From Epiperipatus broadwayi (taxonomy: Eukaryota > Onychophora > Udeonychophora > Euonychophora > Peripatidae), in assembly GCA_028023455.1 (NCBI GenBank), contig JAQFVV010000028.1, forward strand, positions 1,313,501-1,377,500: a stretch of DNA of 64,000 bases, in the 5' to 3' direction. The stretch's first letter is position 1. Every line of letters starts with the position of its first letter. Below, piece after piece: positions 1 to 13,099 of the stretch. The position numbers were made by a program, and so were the translations under genes. The notes under the pieces were generated by a model. The model saw only the letters and a program-made list of their open reading frames with translations, ran no database searches and was not told the origin of the DNA.

Positions 1-2007
1 TTTATTTTACTGCATCTCAATTTAACATTTTTATGACTAAATTATTTTATTTAAATAAAACTTCAGTGTAAGCATTCAATATTTATTGAAAATTTTTTTA
101 AAATAATTTTACAAAAAAATATAATGAATGAAAAAAATTATACTGGAAAAGAATTTATCAATAAAACTTCAATGGAAACATTTATTATTTATTAAGAAAA
201 TAATATATAATAATTTTACAAAAAATATAATGAATGAAACAAATAGACTGAAAATAAATTTATAATTTATTCAAAAGACAGTGATGTTCAAGCACAGTAG
301 CAACTTTGCTTTCTTTTGATAATTTTTTAAACTTTATTTACTCTTGAACTGTTGTTCATTGATAGAGTTATATCTATGAAATAGAATTGAAACTAAAATC
401 TGAAATTTTTTTAAACTATTAAAATAGTGCTTAGTATCATTTTAAATTAACTTTTTACCATTAACAAATGCAATGGAAAAAATGACCAAAGCACATTGCT
501 TTAACTTAACTATCAATTGATGCAAATTATTTCATTTTTTGATCAATTCGCCCCCTGGTGAATTTTTTCATAAGTATTATATGTTAAAATGCATGTAAAA
601 TGGTATGTTTTATTATAATAAATTTTCACTGAAAAATTTGAAGTAGAAGGCAGGAAATTCAAAATTCCTACTCTTACAATAGACATAAGCCCCACCCTGA
701 CATGTTCAGTCATTGCCTGTTGCCAAGGCTGTAAAGCATTTGGTTTTTATGACATTGTAGTTCTAATGACCCTAAAATGTTGTTATTTGTGAATTTATTA
801 TGGTTTTAGATAATTTTTTAAAAATAATTTACACTATATTTATTAAATATCAAGAAATATAAATTATTAGTAACTTATTTTGACTTGAAATACTTTATTT
901 TCAAAAACATAATGTCATATTAGCAGCTAACATGAATATGGCCTGAAACAATTTACAAGCTTAGTTTCTACATAAGCAGTCTACTTAAAACTTATGAGTA
1001 TGAAAAATATCGCAGTTTTAGAATAAATATTCAAAAAATGTTAACTTTTCAAACATAATTCATTAGATGTGAGAAATAAATAATTATTCATTCAGATGTT
1101 TAAAAATAATAAGAATTAAAAAATATTTCATTGATTTTATAAATTGAAAATAATCTTTCTAGAAACGATGACATCTAAACTCTTTGTTTTGTTTATGATC
1201 TCATTTTTTTAACATATACAGAAACAAACTGTGAACATTTAAAATTTATTTCAGTAGTAAACAAAAATATCTATCAAATAAAGTCAAATTTATTATTTTC
1301 AGATAAGTAATAATCATTTAATCATATATTTTACATTGATTTGTGAGACAAAAAAAAAACATCAGAAAATGGTAAAATGTGAGTGCATGCCAGAAAGGTT
1401 AAAAATGAAATGCCATATTGTAATCAAGTAATTAACCTAAGATAGAATATAATAGCCACTCACTGCAATTAGCCTCAGTAATTTAAAAGTATACATTAAA
1501 TATTTTTTTAAAAGTTTTCTGGATGCATACACAATTGAAGAAGATTAAAAATTGAAATTTTGTTTGGATAATTAGCATTTTAAAATAATAGGCATTAAGA
1601 TTATTGGTAATATGCCTTTACTTACTAATGTCTTCTAGCATATTATTTTGTTTTGCATGGTTTAGTATAGAGATTGAATGAAATTCTTTGGAACTCAAGG
1701 TCCATCAGTAAGGAATTCAGTTCTGTTATTTTTAGTGTTCAAATTTCTTTTGGACTTCTAAGTAGTAAACTATTTGATTATTTAGGAGTTGAATTCATCT
1801 TGGACATGGGTGAGATTTTTACATTTTAAAGGAACATATAAGATATAATAATAATAATATTAAAACATGTGTAATGTTTGACCTGAATGATTTGGTGCAG
1901 TCACAGAGCAGAAAATTTGTCTGAAATCTATGTACCATGTCGTAGCTATGTCACTTTTTGGGCTCAACTTCATATAAATTTCTCAACAAATCACCATTTG
2001 ATTATTA
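1..2007. other. AT-rich non-coding DNA
   Basis: No open reading frame with recognisable protein character is visible. Short poly-A and poly-T runs are common. The stretch around 1890-1985 shares a roughly 30-base motif, in opposite orientation, with 10640-10690 (core 'tagctatgtcactttttg'), which suggests an old dispersed repeat whose limits I cannot define. Confidence 0.6.
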
Positions 2008-2876
2008 AAAGGGGTTACCCAAAAGAAACTGGAGTTTTCAGGAGCTAGATGCCTTTTGCAGAAACCCTTGCATTAGTCTGACAACTGTCATCAATGAATG
2101 AAGTCATGGCACTGCATAGTAAAATGTTTTTTTTAAGTGCATCTCACTTATTTGGTATTTTTTGTAATAGCTAAAATCATGGAATAATTATTGTTTTCTG
2201 TTAAGGAAAATAACAAAGAAAATGATTATAATGTTTGAAACAACTTAGAAGTAAGATGCTCTGGAGAAAAAAACAAGTTTACAAGTAATTTAATGGAAAT
2301 TTCAAATTAACTACATCCCTCAGAAGTGTGGCAAGTTAAATCCAATGTCAAAATAATGCTGATTTTTTTTATGCAATTGACATTGTTCACTCATAATTCA
2401 TTCATAATATGCAAGCATTTTACCTACAAAGTTTTGAAACATTTGCATCTATGAGATAAAGTGAAAATCTCCTGATTTGGGGCAAAGCAGGGAGGGCAAG
2501 TTTCACCATGACAACATCCCTGTACACAAAGCCTGGAGTGTGAAACAATTTTTAATTAGAAACACAATGACCTAGATTACCCATCACCTATATTCGCCTG
2601 ATCACATTCTGTGCAGCTCTTTTTTAGTCCCCTGAAAGAAAAAATATGTCTTAAAAAAGTTTTGCAAACTTTGAAGTGGTGAAGAAAAAACAATGGAAGC
2701 ACTAAAAAACATTACACTGCAAAAGTTTTAGTACTACTGTGAAAAGCGGAAAACACATTTAGACCAATATTTTGCATCAAGTGGACAATATTTTGAAGGA
2801 GATTGAATTTGTAAGACCCAAAAATAAATACACAGTTTTTTATTACAAAATCCTGTTTATTTTTGGGTATCTCCTT
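2008..2876 (+). mobile_element. Decayed mariner-like DNA transposon with TIRs
   Basis: The ends form imperfect terminal inverted repeats. The left end (2008-2037) begins with a 'ttacccaaaag'-type motif, and its reverse complement is recognisable at 2846-2876. Between them lies a broken transposase reading on the plus strand. The spacing of about 870 bp is shorter than a typical full mariner of about 1.3 kb, so internal sequence is missing from the N-terminal half. The target-site TA cannot be assigned with certainty. The element is almost certainly immobile. Confidence 0.75.
2330..2806 (+). pseudogene. Mariner transposase relic (C-terminal half)
   Basis: Mariner transposases are DD34D integrase-fold enzymes that cut at the TIRs and paste into TA sites. 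Read with one frameshift (near 2370) and several stops, the sequence shows the first catalytic block (KIMLIFFYAIDIVH, with its D), then HHDNIPVHKAWSVKQFL (second D in HHDN) at 2495 onward, then LYSPD and the family's C-terminal FASSGQYFEGD-like ending before a TGA at 2804. The position where the third catalytic Asp is expected, after LAPC in the family, reads serine here (ILCSSFLVP). The copy is therefore dead through a missing catalytic residue as well as stops. The match is to the mariner family by remembered motifs, and the subfamily is not assigned. Confidence 0.75.
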
Positions 2877-3726
2877 GTATTATTATTTGTGGCATAAGAA
2901 TAATTTATCACTTTTAAGTTTGTGACCTAGATTTGACACTTAGATTTTTTTTATTCCAGTCAGGCTAGGAATATCTTCTGAGTAGCTAGCCCTGACTCAC
3001 TTTAGTTGATCCTCAATATTAATTAATAGATATATAGTCTATCTATTCTTATCTAAACAGTAAAATAATAATGAAAACTGTTCAAATTTTTACCAGTAAT
3101 TGAATCATTTGATAAAATATTCTTCAATACTAATTCTCTATGAAGTACTATTGTAGTGAGGGTTTTCTTTCAATGAGGTATTTATAAGTATTATTTTCAT
3201 ATATAATTTATTTATTTACTGCCCTATTTTACAGTTTCTCTGCCTATCTGCTTGCCATCTATTTACTTATCTATATGCTTGTATATATGTAAGATAATGA
3301 ACATAAATTTTTGATGTACAATCAACACCAGTTTAGCATCTTCTTTTAGTCAGATTCTTCCAGAATAATCATTTATACTTATGGGATTAGATATTAAAAG
3401 GAAAATGAGATTTCTACATGTGATCTATTTCAAGAGTCAAATTTGAGCTAATACCAGATGTAAACAAAGTTTTATTCAATACAGTCAACAAATAATCATC
3501 ACAAGGAAAGAGCTTTTGCAATATTTCATTTTAAGAATTCTGTGAGTAATTAAATATATCAAATCTGCAAGTATTAATAAATACAGAAAATTAAATGTCA
3601 GGCAATGGAAAAGACTTTCTATTTGATATGCTGTCAAAGATCAGTATTACAATGATATTGATAGGATATGGAATAGGAAGTATTTTTTGTTGTCATATTT
3701 AATTTCAAAGTGCAATATTTATTTAA
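2877..3726. other. AT-rich non-coding DNA
   Basis: I see no gene, RNA or clear repeat structure here apart from short TA-rich tracts. Confidence 0.5.
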
Positions 3727-3821
<95 letters not shown>

Positions 3822-3843
3822 ATATATATATATATATATATAT
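3727..3843. repeat. Compound microsatellite (ATCT)n-(AT)n
   Basis: About 23 uninterrupted ATCT units run from 3727 to about 3820 and pass directly into about 11 AT units. The near-perfect array suggests a young, length-variable locus. Confidence 0.97.
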
Positions 3844-4324
3844 GCAATTAGCATAATTTAATATATAAGTAATGAAGTTAAGAAAACCAATCTCCTGAGG
3901 CTATTAATAAACAGATTTTGTATTCTTTGTCTATCCTGAGTTTAATAATTAATAATGCCGTACTTTCATCTGGCTGATACATTAAGTTCACTCTGAATTT
4001 CTACCACTTAAGATTATAAAAATCAAATATTTCAAGAATAGATGGATTCATTCCATTCTTGATATGAAGTCATATTAATTCATAGCTTGAAAAATAAAAT
4101 AATGAAGCATTGAAAAACTCCAATGAGGTATATTTAAAATAAGCTAACACTAATGAGACAAGACCTTTGTCTCTAAATAGTTTCAGTGATTTTTAGTTGT
4201 CTTGAAATTATGTTAGTATAATAAATCATGCTCTGTGCATAATTATGTCAATAAATAGTATGCTTATATACAATCAAAGCTAATGTATAGCTGGGCACAT
4301 TCTTCATTTGCGTTTACTGATAGT

Positions 4325-5354
4325 TTAATTTACATATAGCTCGCTGGGTTTTTTCAGTGCTTTTGCATTATTTCAACATATGGTAATGATGCATTATGTG
4401 TTAGTAAATGGGTTTTAGATTACTTAGAAAAAGTACAAAGGGAAGTAGGAAGGCATGCATTAGATGCAGATGTGTGGACAGCAAATGAGACAATTCAAGA
4501 AGAAATGGGATGGTCAAGTTTTTACATGAGAGATGCAAAAAGTAAAATAAAAATATTTGGTAGATTGCAATTTATGAATAATAAAAGAATAGCCAAAATA
4601 GTATTTAATTGGGTTACAAGTAAAAGGCAGGCACCAAGATGAGTGAGAAAGATAATGTGGTATGCAAAAGATTTGGATAAAGAATTTATATCAGAATACT
4701 TGTACAAAAGATGGGATGATTGTGTTAGAAGGATTGTTGAGTGTTATAGTAGTAAGGAATGGGATAAAAGAATAGATGCATTAATAAAGAGTAAGGAATT
4801 GGAGAAATGGAGGACTAGTATGGAGAGTAAAAAGAGTTTAAAAACCTATATAGAAGTAAACAGAACATTGGGTGCGAGTTAATTTATGATAATAGCAAGG
4901 AAAGTAGTTTATTGTTTAAGACTCGAATGGGATCTTTAGCAATAAGAGAATACACACGTAAATGGAAAAATATGGATGATTTAGTCTGCAAATTGTGTAA
5001 GGAAGGCATAGAAAATATTAGGCATATGTTAATTAAATGTAAATGCTTGAAAGCAGAAAGGATACAAATAATGAAGTTATGGAAGAATAAATATGAACAA
5101 AGTGATTATACAGAAAGTGGGCCATTGGTTTTTATGCTGGGTTTGGGAAAAGATAAGGGGGATTTAGATATAAAGGCCATAGAGTTTGCAAAGACTATGT
5201 TGTGGAAATGGGATGGAACAGATTATGGGAAAACTTAGAGTGGGGAATGGAAAGAGAAAGTGAAGTGGCTAACAGATTTGTGTGGGCATAGTTGCTGAGA
5301 GATTCCTGACTCCGTTTAAGAAAAAGTCACAGTGCATCACATCACATCACATTC
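4325..5354 (+). mobile_element. 5'-truncated LINE (non-LTR retrotransposon), 3' end
   Basis: This is the longest copy of a LINE family that recurs in the window (12401, 20538, 28361 and 28988). It covers the end of the reverse transcriptase ORF, a short 3' UTR containing the family signature 'gattcctgactccgtttaag', and a 3' tail of CACAT pentamer repeats ending near 5354. A microsatellite-like 3' tail instead of poly-A is known in several LINE clades. The 5' end is cut inside the reverse transcriptase region, as expected from incomplete target-primed reverse transcription. No target-site duplication could be defined by eye. Confidence 0.8.
4337..5238 (+). pseudogene. LINE ORF2 C-terminus with CCHC finger
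   Basis: The readable protein begins in the post-catalytic part of the reverse transcriptase (ISTYGNDALCVSKWVLDYLEKVQR, the 'tyG...leKvQr' region seen in many LINEs). It continues through a GRLQF segment and ends in a CX2CX8HX4C finger (C-KL-C ... H-MLIK-C) at about 4987-5040, followed by a tail to a TAG at 5236. A TGA at 4640-4642 replaces what looks like a Trp codon, and a frameshift near 4880 separates the two halves. The polymerase active site (YxDD) is absent because of the 5' truncation. The LINE clade (CR1, RTE, R1 or Jockey-like) is not decidable from this part alone. Confidence 0.75.
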
Positions 5355-7879
5355 ATCTATATTTCGGGCAATTAAAAATTATATTTACATCATAGCCTGA
5401 GAGTAAATGATTTGCTTCCCTCAATGACATTCATGCATATATGTGTACAATACCTACAAATATTTATATATATTTAAAATATGCATATTCTTAAATGCTT
5501 CCATATGTGTATTAGCTAAGATATATATAGACATTGGCTAGAGTGCTTTAATTAAAATGTAATTAATATTCAAACTTTTGAAAGATGAGACGTCAAATGG
5601 TACAAATATAGGAATAAAAATGTCTTTTTTCCATTATATAAAAATGCCTTTCAAATAACTAATATATAGCTTTTATTGTGTGGAGATTTTATTAAAAATA
5701 TACAAATTTATCAAATTAATCTATTCAGCTACCCAAAACATCAAGATAAATAATGCAAGAATTGAAAGTTATTTTTTAATAGAAAAAAATCTAACGATGG
5801 CCATTATAATGAAATGCATTATTAAGCCAAATAAGAAATTTTATTAAAAATATGAAAAATGTATTCTCTTCTGCTTGCAGAAACTGGTAGAAGGCTTTTC
5901 TGCAAAATCCAAGCCATTTTGTTCACAAATTTTCCCAGATGTCAGATTTCCACACTCCTAAAGGCAACTTCCGAAGACACTTTAAAATTTTTATCCACTT
6001 AAAAAGTTTCTAACCTTCTCATTTGTCTTCTTCTAATCAAAGACTGTCAGTGGTTTATGTGAGCCTTCTTTAAAAATGAATGTAAAGATTGTCAGAAATA
6101 CTAATAGTGTCATTACAGAAAATCAATAATTGCTGAAAGGGGGCGCTAATTTGAAAAGTGTAATCAAAACAATTCTGAAGACAGTGAAGATTAAAAATAA
6201 AATGGGAAAATATGTTAGTATAGATTTGCTGTTTTTGTTTTATTAACTACAATATATATTTACATTTTTTGAATAATAATAATACTACAAAACAAAGTTG
6301 AACATAAGTATGCACGCATATTTCCAATGCCCTTAGAAAAAGAAAGCAGTTGGCTTAGTTACAGAATAGTTATCTGGCGAGCAAAAGTTTCAGTTGAGTC
6401 AAAAAAACATCGTTTACTTTTTAAATGACACTTCTGTGTCACAATAAGTATTTACCCATCTTTCAAAATTTTAAATATTAATTACATCTTAATTAACATC
6501 GGTGATTGTTTATTTTGGTACATTTTGGAAGTGTGTGGTGTATATATCTTTGTGAGTATATAGAAAAAGATGTTCGTGAATGTATATAAACATTGCACGA
6601 AAATTTTACTGCGTTTATATTTGTGTGTGTTTATGCATACACGCTAGCTTATAGGATAATAAATATGTTAGAAATATGAAAAGATATAAAATCTAATTAA
6701 CATCAGGAAACTTTTAATAACCAGGTATCAAATTTATATAAAGATTAATGTTTCATTTGAAATTAGCAGCAATCAATAAATGCTTTCGACATAACCTTAA
6801 ATATAAATTCCTGTAATGTCATAAAAAGACTTCATAAGAAATCAGATCATCGGAAGTGACATAACTGGGCCACAATCTATGCCTTTTGAGACAATTATAG
6901 AATATTAAGAAGCATTGAGAAGGATTTTAAAAAATAATGATTGCTATATTCTCTTTGCAAACTCAATATGGGGACCAAATCCAGGCTACAAAGTGTTTTC
7001 TTCACATTTCAAATAGGCATAGGATACTTCTTTCAAATAACTGGTTTGTTCCTATTTAATTAACAATAAATTGTCTGTAAAATAAATATTCATAGAATTT
7101 TAACTAGAGATAAAAAATGAATGGATCTGTAAGTACTCACCATATTTTTCTTTACTCACATTTTGGACAAATGTTAGTGTTTTTAGTTAGGAAACAGGAA
7201 ATGTAAACATTTATTTGGTTATTATTTTATCATTCTAATTATTTAATAACACAGAATATAAGTATTATTTTGATCACTTTGTCATTTAAAATTAGTCAAA
7301 TTAAAAATTTTTGAATAATACATTTTTTGTTTAAATGATTTCTAAGAAGTGAACAAGCTGATCGATCTGTATATATTAAAATTGTCTTACAGTAATTTGC
7401 GTATATTAGCATACATCAACAACACTATAATGTCTCTAACTCTTCGGCTATGAATATGAGGTTAAAAGATCTCAAAAGCAGCAAGCCTGATATTTAATTT
7501 TGATATTTCTACCTTCACCAATGAATGTTCGAAGGGCAATATAATTACTATGATTTTGCCATCTAAATTATATAAAATTTAACAGGATCTGCCATTTTCT
7601 TGTAAAAGTTCATTGACTGACCACCAGGATCAGCTTGAATTTGAAAACACAATATATTGACTTAGGCATTTCCTATAAACAGTGTATCATGAAGAAATTT
7701 TTTTCAACTATGTAGTAAGTTCAAATATGAATATACAAAGATGAGACAACAATTATCTGCATTCTGGCTATAGAATTTATTTTAACCAACTTTCAAAAAA
7801 ACAAAAAACAAAAACAAATGTGGCATTTGTGAATGCAATTTTTTTGCTTTCCAATACAATTTTTTCTGGCTATCAATAA
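5355..7879. other. AT-rich non-coding DNA
   Basis: There are no supportable genes. An isolated 'agggggcgcta' motif at 6138-6148 resembles the core of a CTCF site but matches only about 10 of 14 consensus positions. Confidence 0.5.
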
Positions 7880-8850
7880 GTTTTTGTAGTCCATTAAAAT
7901 AGGCTGAGGTACAAGCCATGTCTTCACCAATTCATTGGATATAAATATTTATCATTGTAGAGCATCTTTCAGAAAACCAAAAAGATTATAGTCCAATAGT
8001 ACAAAATCAGGAGGCTGCTTGGTCACCTCAAAATGAAGATTATAGAGAATGCCAACAGTGTGGAAAATGATGCATGAACATGCATTATCATGCATTAAAA
8101 CAATGCCTTTGAATAACAGACCTCTGAGAAATTTAGACTTTGGCTCTTCAGTGTACATCTCATTACAATAAGCACTGATAACAGTTGAACCTCTTTTTGA
8201 TAATATTCTAATATTGGTTTGTGAGAATGCCAGAGATCTATAAGCACCAATTTTCCAGATGGTGACTGACTTTTGAATCTTTTCTTTGTCAGAGATTAAG
8301 GATATTTCCATTCCATGCACTAGGGCTTATACTCAGGCTTGTAGTGATGACTCAACATCTTGTTACTGGTAAAAATCTTTGTGAAAAACTTTCCTCCTCC
8401 TTAAGGTAATCAATCCAAATTTCTTTGCAGATAACCAAACACTTCTGTTTGTTTTCTTTAATAAGTTGTTTCAGTATCCATTTTGCACAAACTTTTTGCA
8501 ATAAAATTCTGCATAAATTATTGGACAGGCGGAACCATGGCTGACTTACAAATAATTTGCCACATCATCTACTGTCATTCAACTATGCAATAAAATCAGT
8601 TCTCATGCATGATCAATGCTATCATCAGTCATAGAAATGGATGAGTATCTGATTACTTCTTCTGACTGATACTTGTGAGAACTTTCTTGAACTTCTCTGT
8701 ATATTCATATATACTTCTTCATGGCAATTCCCCCCCTTTTTTTTACAATGTGAACAGTCTTCAATAAATATCAGCACCAGACACACCCTCAGACTACAAA
8801 AACTAAGTAACAGCATAGTGCTCATTGTTTGTGTAAATCACACTAGGCAT
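7880..8850 (-). pseudogene. Mariner transposase relic (second lineage)
   Basis: Reading the minus strand from 8850 down gives, in order: an N-terminal helix-turn-helix-like block (TVDDVANYL...VSHGSACP) near 8590-8520, a linker-type block (CAKWILKQLIKENKQKCLVIC) near 8490-8430, an SFSQRF...VTRC stretch, and then a 122-codon open frame (7952-8320). That frame holds GIVLMHDNA with the second catalytic Asp, followed by PPDFVLLDYNLFGFLKDAL with the third. Three residues appear lost between PP and D compared with the usual PPYSPD. Stops and frameshifts break the rest. The differences from the 2008-2876 copy show that it is a separate mariner lineage. TIRs were not located. Confidence 0.75.
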
Positions 8851-11800
8851 TCATTGTTTTTTATATCACAGTCACATTTGAAATGACATATCATATTAAA
8901 GAGTGCCTATTTGTGATTGTGGACACAACAATAATCATACAGAAAGAAGTGATAACATTACACATCCAAGAGAAGTCTTAATTTTACTAGACTGCAGATT
9001 ATTGTTGACTCAGCCTCATATATTTACTATACATCTTTATAATTCTAAGGCTTGGGAAATAGATTACATCTTGGTATGAGTTCAACTCCTCCCTCATCTG
9101 TTAATGTATATATGGATATGCAAGGTGCATTATTATGAGGCATTAGATTGACATAATGTCTACATGGGTATGATTACAATATGAAATGCAACAAAGGCTT
9201 TGCACATTTTATCATTGGAATTTCAATGAAATGGACAATTAAATAGTTAGAAGGGTGAGAAGATTGAAGCGTATTCATTTAAGTTTTAAGTATTGCCATC
9301 ATTATGTAAACTAAGCACTGATTGTATAAACATGCTGGAGATTATGATCTGGCCAACTGATGAGTGCTAGTTCTGCACAAAATACATGTATTGGGAATCA
9401 TGCATTTTTTCACATGTGTATCTGTTGCTTGTGATGGAGTGGAGGATGAATAAATTGAAAAATACTGAGTTCAAATGCCTCTATTTGCACACAACTTTAT
9501 ATGGATTGGGCACATCAGACTAGACAACATTCTGCAGCAACATTTCTTTAAAAAAATTTCAACACTATTAACTGTCCTTAGCAATATCCTCCTAAAGAAA
9601 CAATCAATCTTTGAAATAATATTCATAATATAAAGAGATTGCAACTATAATTAATGTAAACAGGGTATGATTCTTTTTTGAAAATGATGCTCAAATTTAC
9701 TATAAAACACCTTTTTAGAAAGTGTTGCACTGTTCATGCATTTTACATGTTCATTCTAACAAAAATGCATTTTTACATTTGTAGATCCTATAATAGCACA
9801 TTCCGCAAGTTAAAAAATATATTGATTTGTCTTAGGATTTTGATATTATATTGTAAAAATGTAAACGCTATATATACATATTACATTTGTTCAGTATATT
9901 TTCGATTAAGATAATTTAATTTACAACTCCTAAACTATTCGACTTTATTTCTTCAAAACACAATTTCCCCATAAAATAGCTCTATTTCAATCTAATTAAA
10001 TGCCCACAGACTTCTCTTCATGTTACGAGATAATTTAAATAGGAACAGGACGAAGAGGAAGAAACTAAGGAAATGAATGTTAAAAGCTGGGAGATTTACA
10101 ATTTAACTTAATTAATTAATAAACATTTACTGAAGGTAAAGGCCAAATACACACACAGATGTTTCTCCTGGAAATAAAAAGTTTTAATTTAGACTAAGAA
10201 AAAGCCTTTTAGTTAATTAAAATAATTTGTTTAAATTTTACAAGCACTAAATGAAAGTCCATTAAAATATCTCCACAGAAACAGCACAGAATTAAATAAA
10301 AAGCATTATTTAGATAAATTAAGATTAACATACAGACTAAAATAGTTTTATTTACAGATTATGAAAATATTTAAATTTTAGAAATAGCTTAAGAATAAAC
10401 ATTTTCAAAGTATTTATAATATTTAAAGTGAAAATATTTTTTTAAAAAGAGCTGATTTAGCAATTAATTATTTTTTAATCTTTATTTGAATTTTGACTTG
10501 GCATAATCCACATTAAAGCTCCTATTCAATCTCCTTTAAGAGGTACTGTTCCTACAAACAATATCTCATCTCTGGATTTAAGTTTATTTTTAGTGTAACA
10601 CCTATTTACGTAAAAAGCATAAGATATTAGTGACATAGCTACAAAAAGTGAGCTCAAACGCAAAAGACACCAAATCTCACCACCAATTTCAAATGTTAAA
10701 CTTTGTTATCATTTTTAGTTATAATGATATATAGCAAATTAATAAAAATTCTTCCACATCTTTGTGTTCACAAGGTTACTAATTACTTCTTCCAGATCTA
10801 TAATGGAAACCTCCCAATTCTTAATAATTAGAATTGCAAGATTATAAGGCTACTTTGACTAGCTAAATTTCTTTTAAAATCTCTTATTGTTTTAAATTTA
10901 TTAACAATATTTTAATTGAATTGATAGTCTGTCTCCCATGAAAGTAGCAGTGGGCGCACCCTATGGTTTGAAGTGTTTCAGGAGCAGTTATCAATTGGAT
11001 ACATTTAATAGTTATGCATTAATTTGATGGCAAAAATTAAAATATATTTAGTGCTAAATAAAACATATAGATGTCAGCACTTCTATGTAAAAAGATCAAA
11101 TATTCAGAATTACATGAAAGTATCAAGTGTGCATGTGCAACTTTAGCTATTCTGAAATCAGAAAATGCAACTTTATGAATAATTTATTTACTTCATTGTT
11201 CTTATTTTTATAATATTAAATATTTGTTTTTCAGTAATTACATGATGTTTGCATTCAACTTTTATTTGAATATTTTGTTGTTTTTTTTTTTTAGCAGAAA
11301 ATTAATCAATTGATAATTTACTGGTGACAAATAAGAAGTGCTTATTAATAAATTAGGAATTTTCACGTTTAGAAATATCACTATTTATCTTTTATTAAAA
11401 ATATTTTTGTTGCTTCAATTAATGTTTTGATAAAATTTATTTAAGCACTGAAACTTTAATGAAAATTTTTTTTTTTAATAAAATGCATTGTGTCTTGATT
11501 AATTATATCTGTTCATTAATATTTTACTTTATTTGCAAAATTGGTAGATTATTCTAAAGATTATCTCTCGACTTTAAACTTACATTTTTAATATGATTTA
11601 ATGAAAAATATTTTTGTCTATTAAAAATAAAAAATATATAAATTACGAAATTAACATAAGCTGTTCAGAAATCATCTATCAAATAGTCATAATACCTGCA
11701 ATTAAAGAAAGTATGAAAAGAACTGAAACAATCAACAAGTATTTCATTGAATCCACTTTTCAATTAACGATATCTGGTATCTAACAATTTTGAAGGTTCT

Positions 11801-12400
11801 TCAAAGAGGATAAAAGTAATTGAAATCAGAATCAAAGTTTCAAATATGAGACTACTCAATATGAGAATTATGCTAACCTCTGCAGATATTAATCATATAT
11901 GTGTGTGAAAGCTATTTGACTTGTATTTAGAATTTTTTTATAATATTCAACCCTTTGAGATCAATACTTTACAATTTTTAAATTTTAAAATAGTTTATTT
12001 TAATTTTAATTGGAATTTGAATATGATTTGAACAATACTGGAAAATATATGGAATCAAAATAAATTTTTAATTTTTCTGGGATGTTGCTTGATGAGTTCA
12101 CTGTCATACTTTTCTCGTGTGCACAGATAATCACACCATTTGACTATCAGACTTTTACAAAGAGTCCTTCAATCCCAGGATGCTCCTAAATAAACATGTA
12201 AAGCTTTAAATTTATACAAGCATCTGTTGTTTTATATACTTTCAGAACAGCACACCTTTTTTTGATAATATAACATTTAAGAAATTTAATCAATTCTGAA
12301 ATTAACCCACACACATATATATATACAATATTTACATTTCTACTAAGAAAAGTATACTTAACAGATAGCCTTTCAGTATGTTTATTTGTTAAAACAGTAT
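8851..12400. other. AT-rich non-coding DNA with faint dispersed repeats
   Basis: No gene is visible. The piece at 9330-9420 ('ggccaactgatgagtgct' and following) is a diverged copy of a unit found twice at 39148-39975. The piece at 9688-9770 resembles 59088-59165 on the same strand ('agaaagtgttgcactgttc' against 'ggaaagtattacattgttc'). The rest is anonymous. Confidence 0.5.
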
Positions 12401-12468
12401 GTGACGATGGGATGTGATGTACTGTAGCTTCTTCTTAAACGAAGTCAAGAATCTCTCAGCAATTATGC
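12401..12468 (-). mobile_element. LINE 3'-end fragment
   Basis: The segment is the reverse complement of the LINE 3' tail seen at 5260-5354: 'gatgggatgtgatgtactg' (decayed pentamer tail), then 'aaacgaagtcaagaatctctc' and 'agcaattatgcc'. Only about 68 bp of the element is present. It stops exactly where a fold-back element begins at 12469. Confidence 0.75.
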
Positions 12469-12976
12469 CAAACTCTTTATACAGTAGTGCCACCTAGTGA
12501 AAGCTATAGAAATAAATGGAAGGAAAATGTGAATAAAATTCCTCTCTAGTACCTACTCATCTAATATTCTCAGACAAATTTATAGCTTGTGGCTTTTATC
12601 AGTGAGCAGCCTGGGAAATGAAAGCATGACACCTACCTTTTTGGATCTAATGCAACCCTCCCCACACTATCTTTAAACTTTTTAGTTAACTATAAATCTA
12701 TAATTTAACTAAAAAATTAAACGATGACTGGTAGAAAGTTGCATTAGGTTCTAAGATGTAGGTGAAGTGCTCTCAGATCCCAGACTCCTCACTGATGAAA
12801 GCTACAAGCTAGAAACTAGTTTGCGAATACTTGATGAATAAGTACTAGATAGAGGTTTTATCCACCAACCTTTTTGCATCAGTTGATTATTATGGCTTAT
12901 AATGAGTGGCACTACTCTATGCAGAATTTGCTACTGTTTTAATGGCTTGTGTAAGCATAGGAAATGGTGATCAGGT
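12469..12976. mobile_element. Fold-back element, copy a
   Basis: The left arm reads 'actctttatacagtagtgcc' followed by 'ctagtacctactcatctaa' and 'tgtggcttttatcagtgag'. The right arm carries the complements in reverse order: 'ctgatgaaagctacaagc', 'gaataagtactagataga' and 'gtggcactactctatgcag', ending in 'gaaatggtgatcaggtgat'. The arms are about 230 bp around a centre near 12710. No protein is encoded. The family recurs at 32903, 33406, 34575, 55700 and 57602. It looks like a non-autonomous fold-back/MITE-type element, but no known family name is claimed. Confidence 0.75.
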
Positions 12977-13099
12977 GATATTTATTTATTATTAGAATCA
13001 TAAAGTGGTTTTATTTTAAAAAAACATTTGTTGCTCTCTTAATTTTGTATTCATAAAATATAAAATTTGTTGCTTTTAAAACAATTATAAAAAAATAAT

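Noticed and set aside
3727-3843. CRISPR-like regular repeat
   Set aside because: It is a simple tetranucleotide microsatellite with no spacers, in a eukaryotic context.
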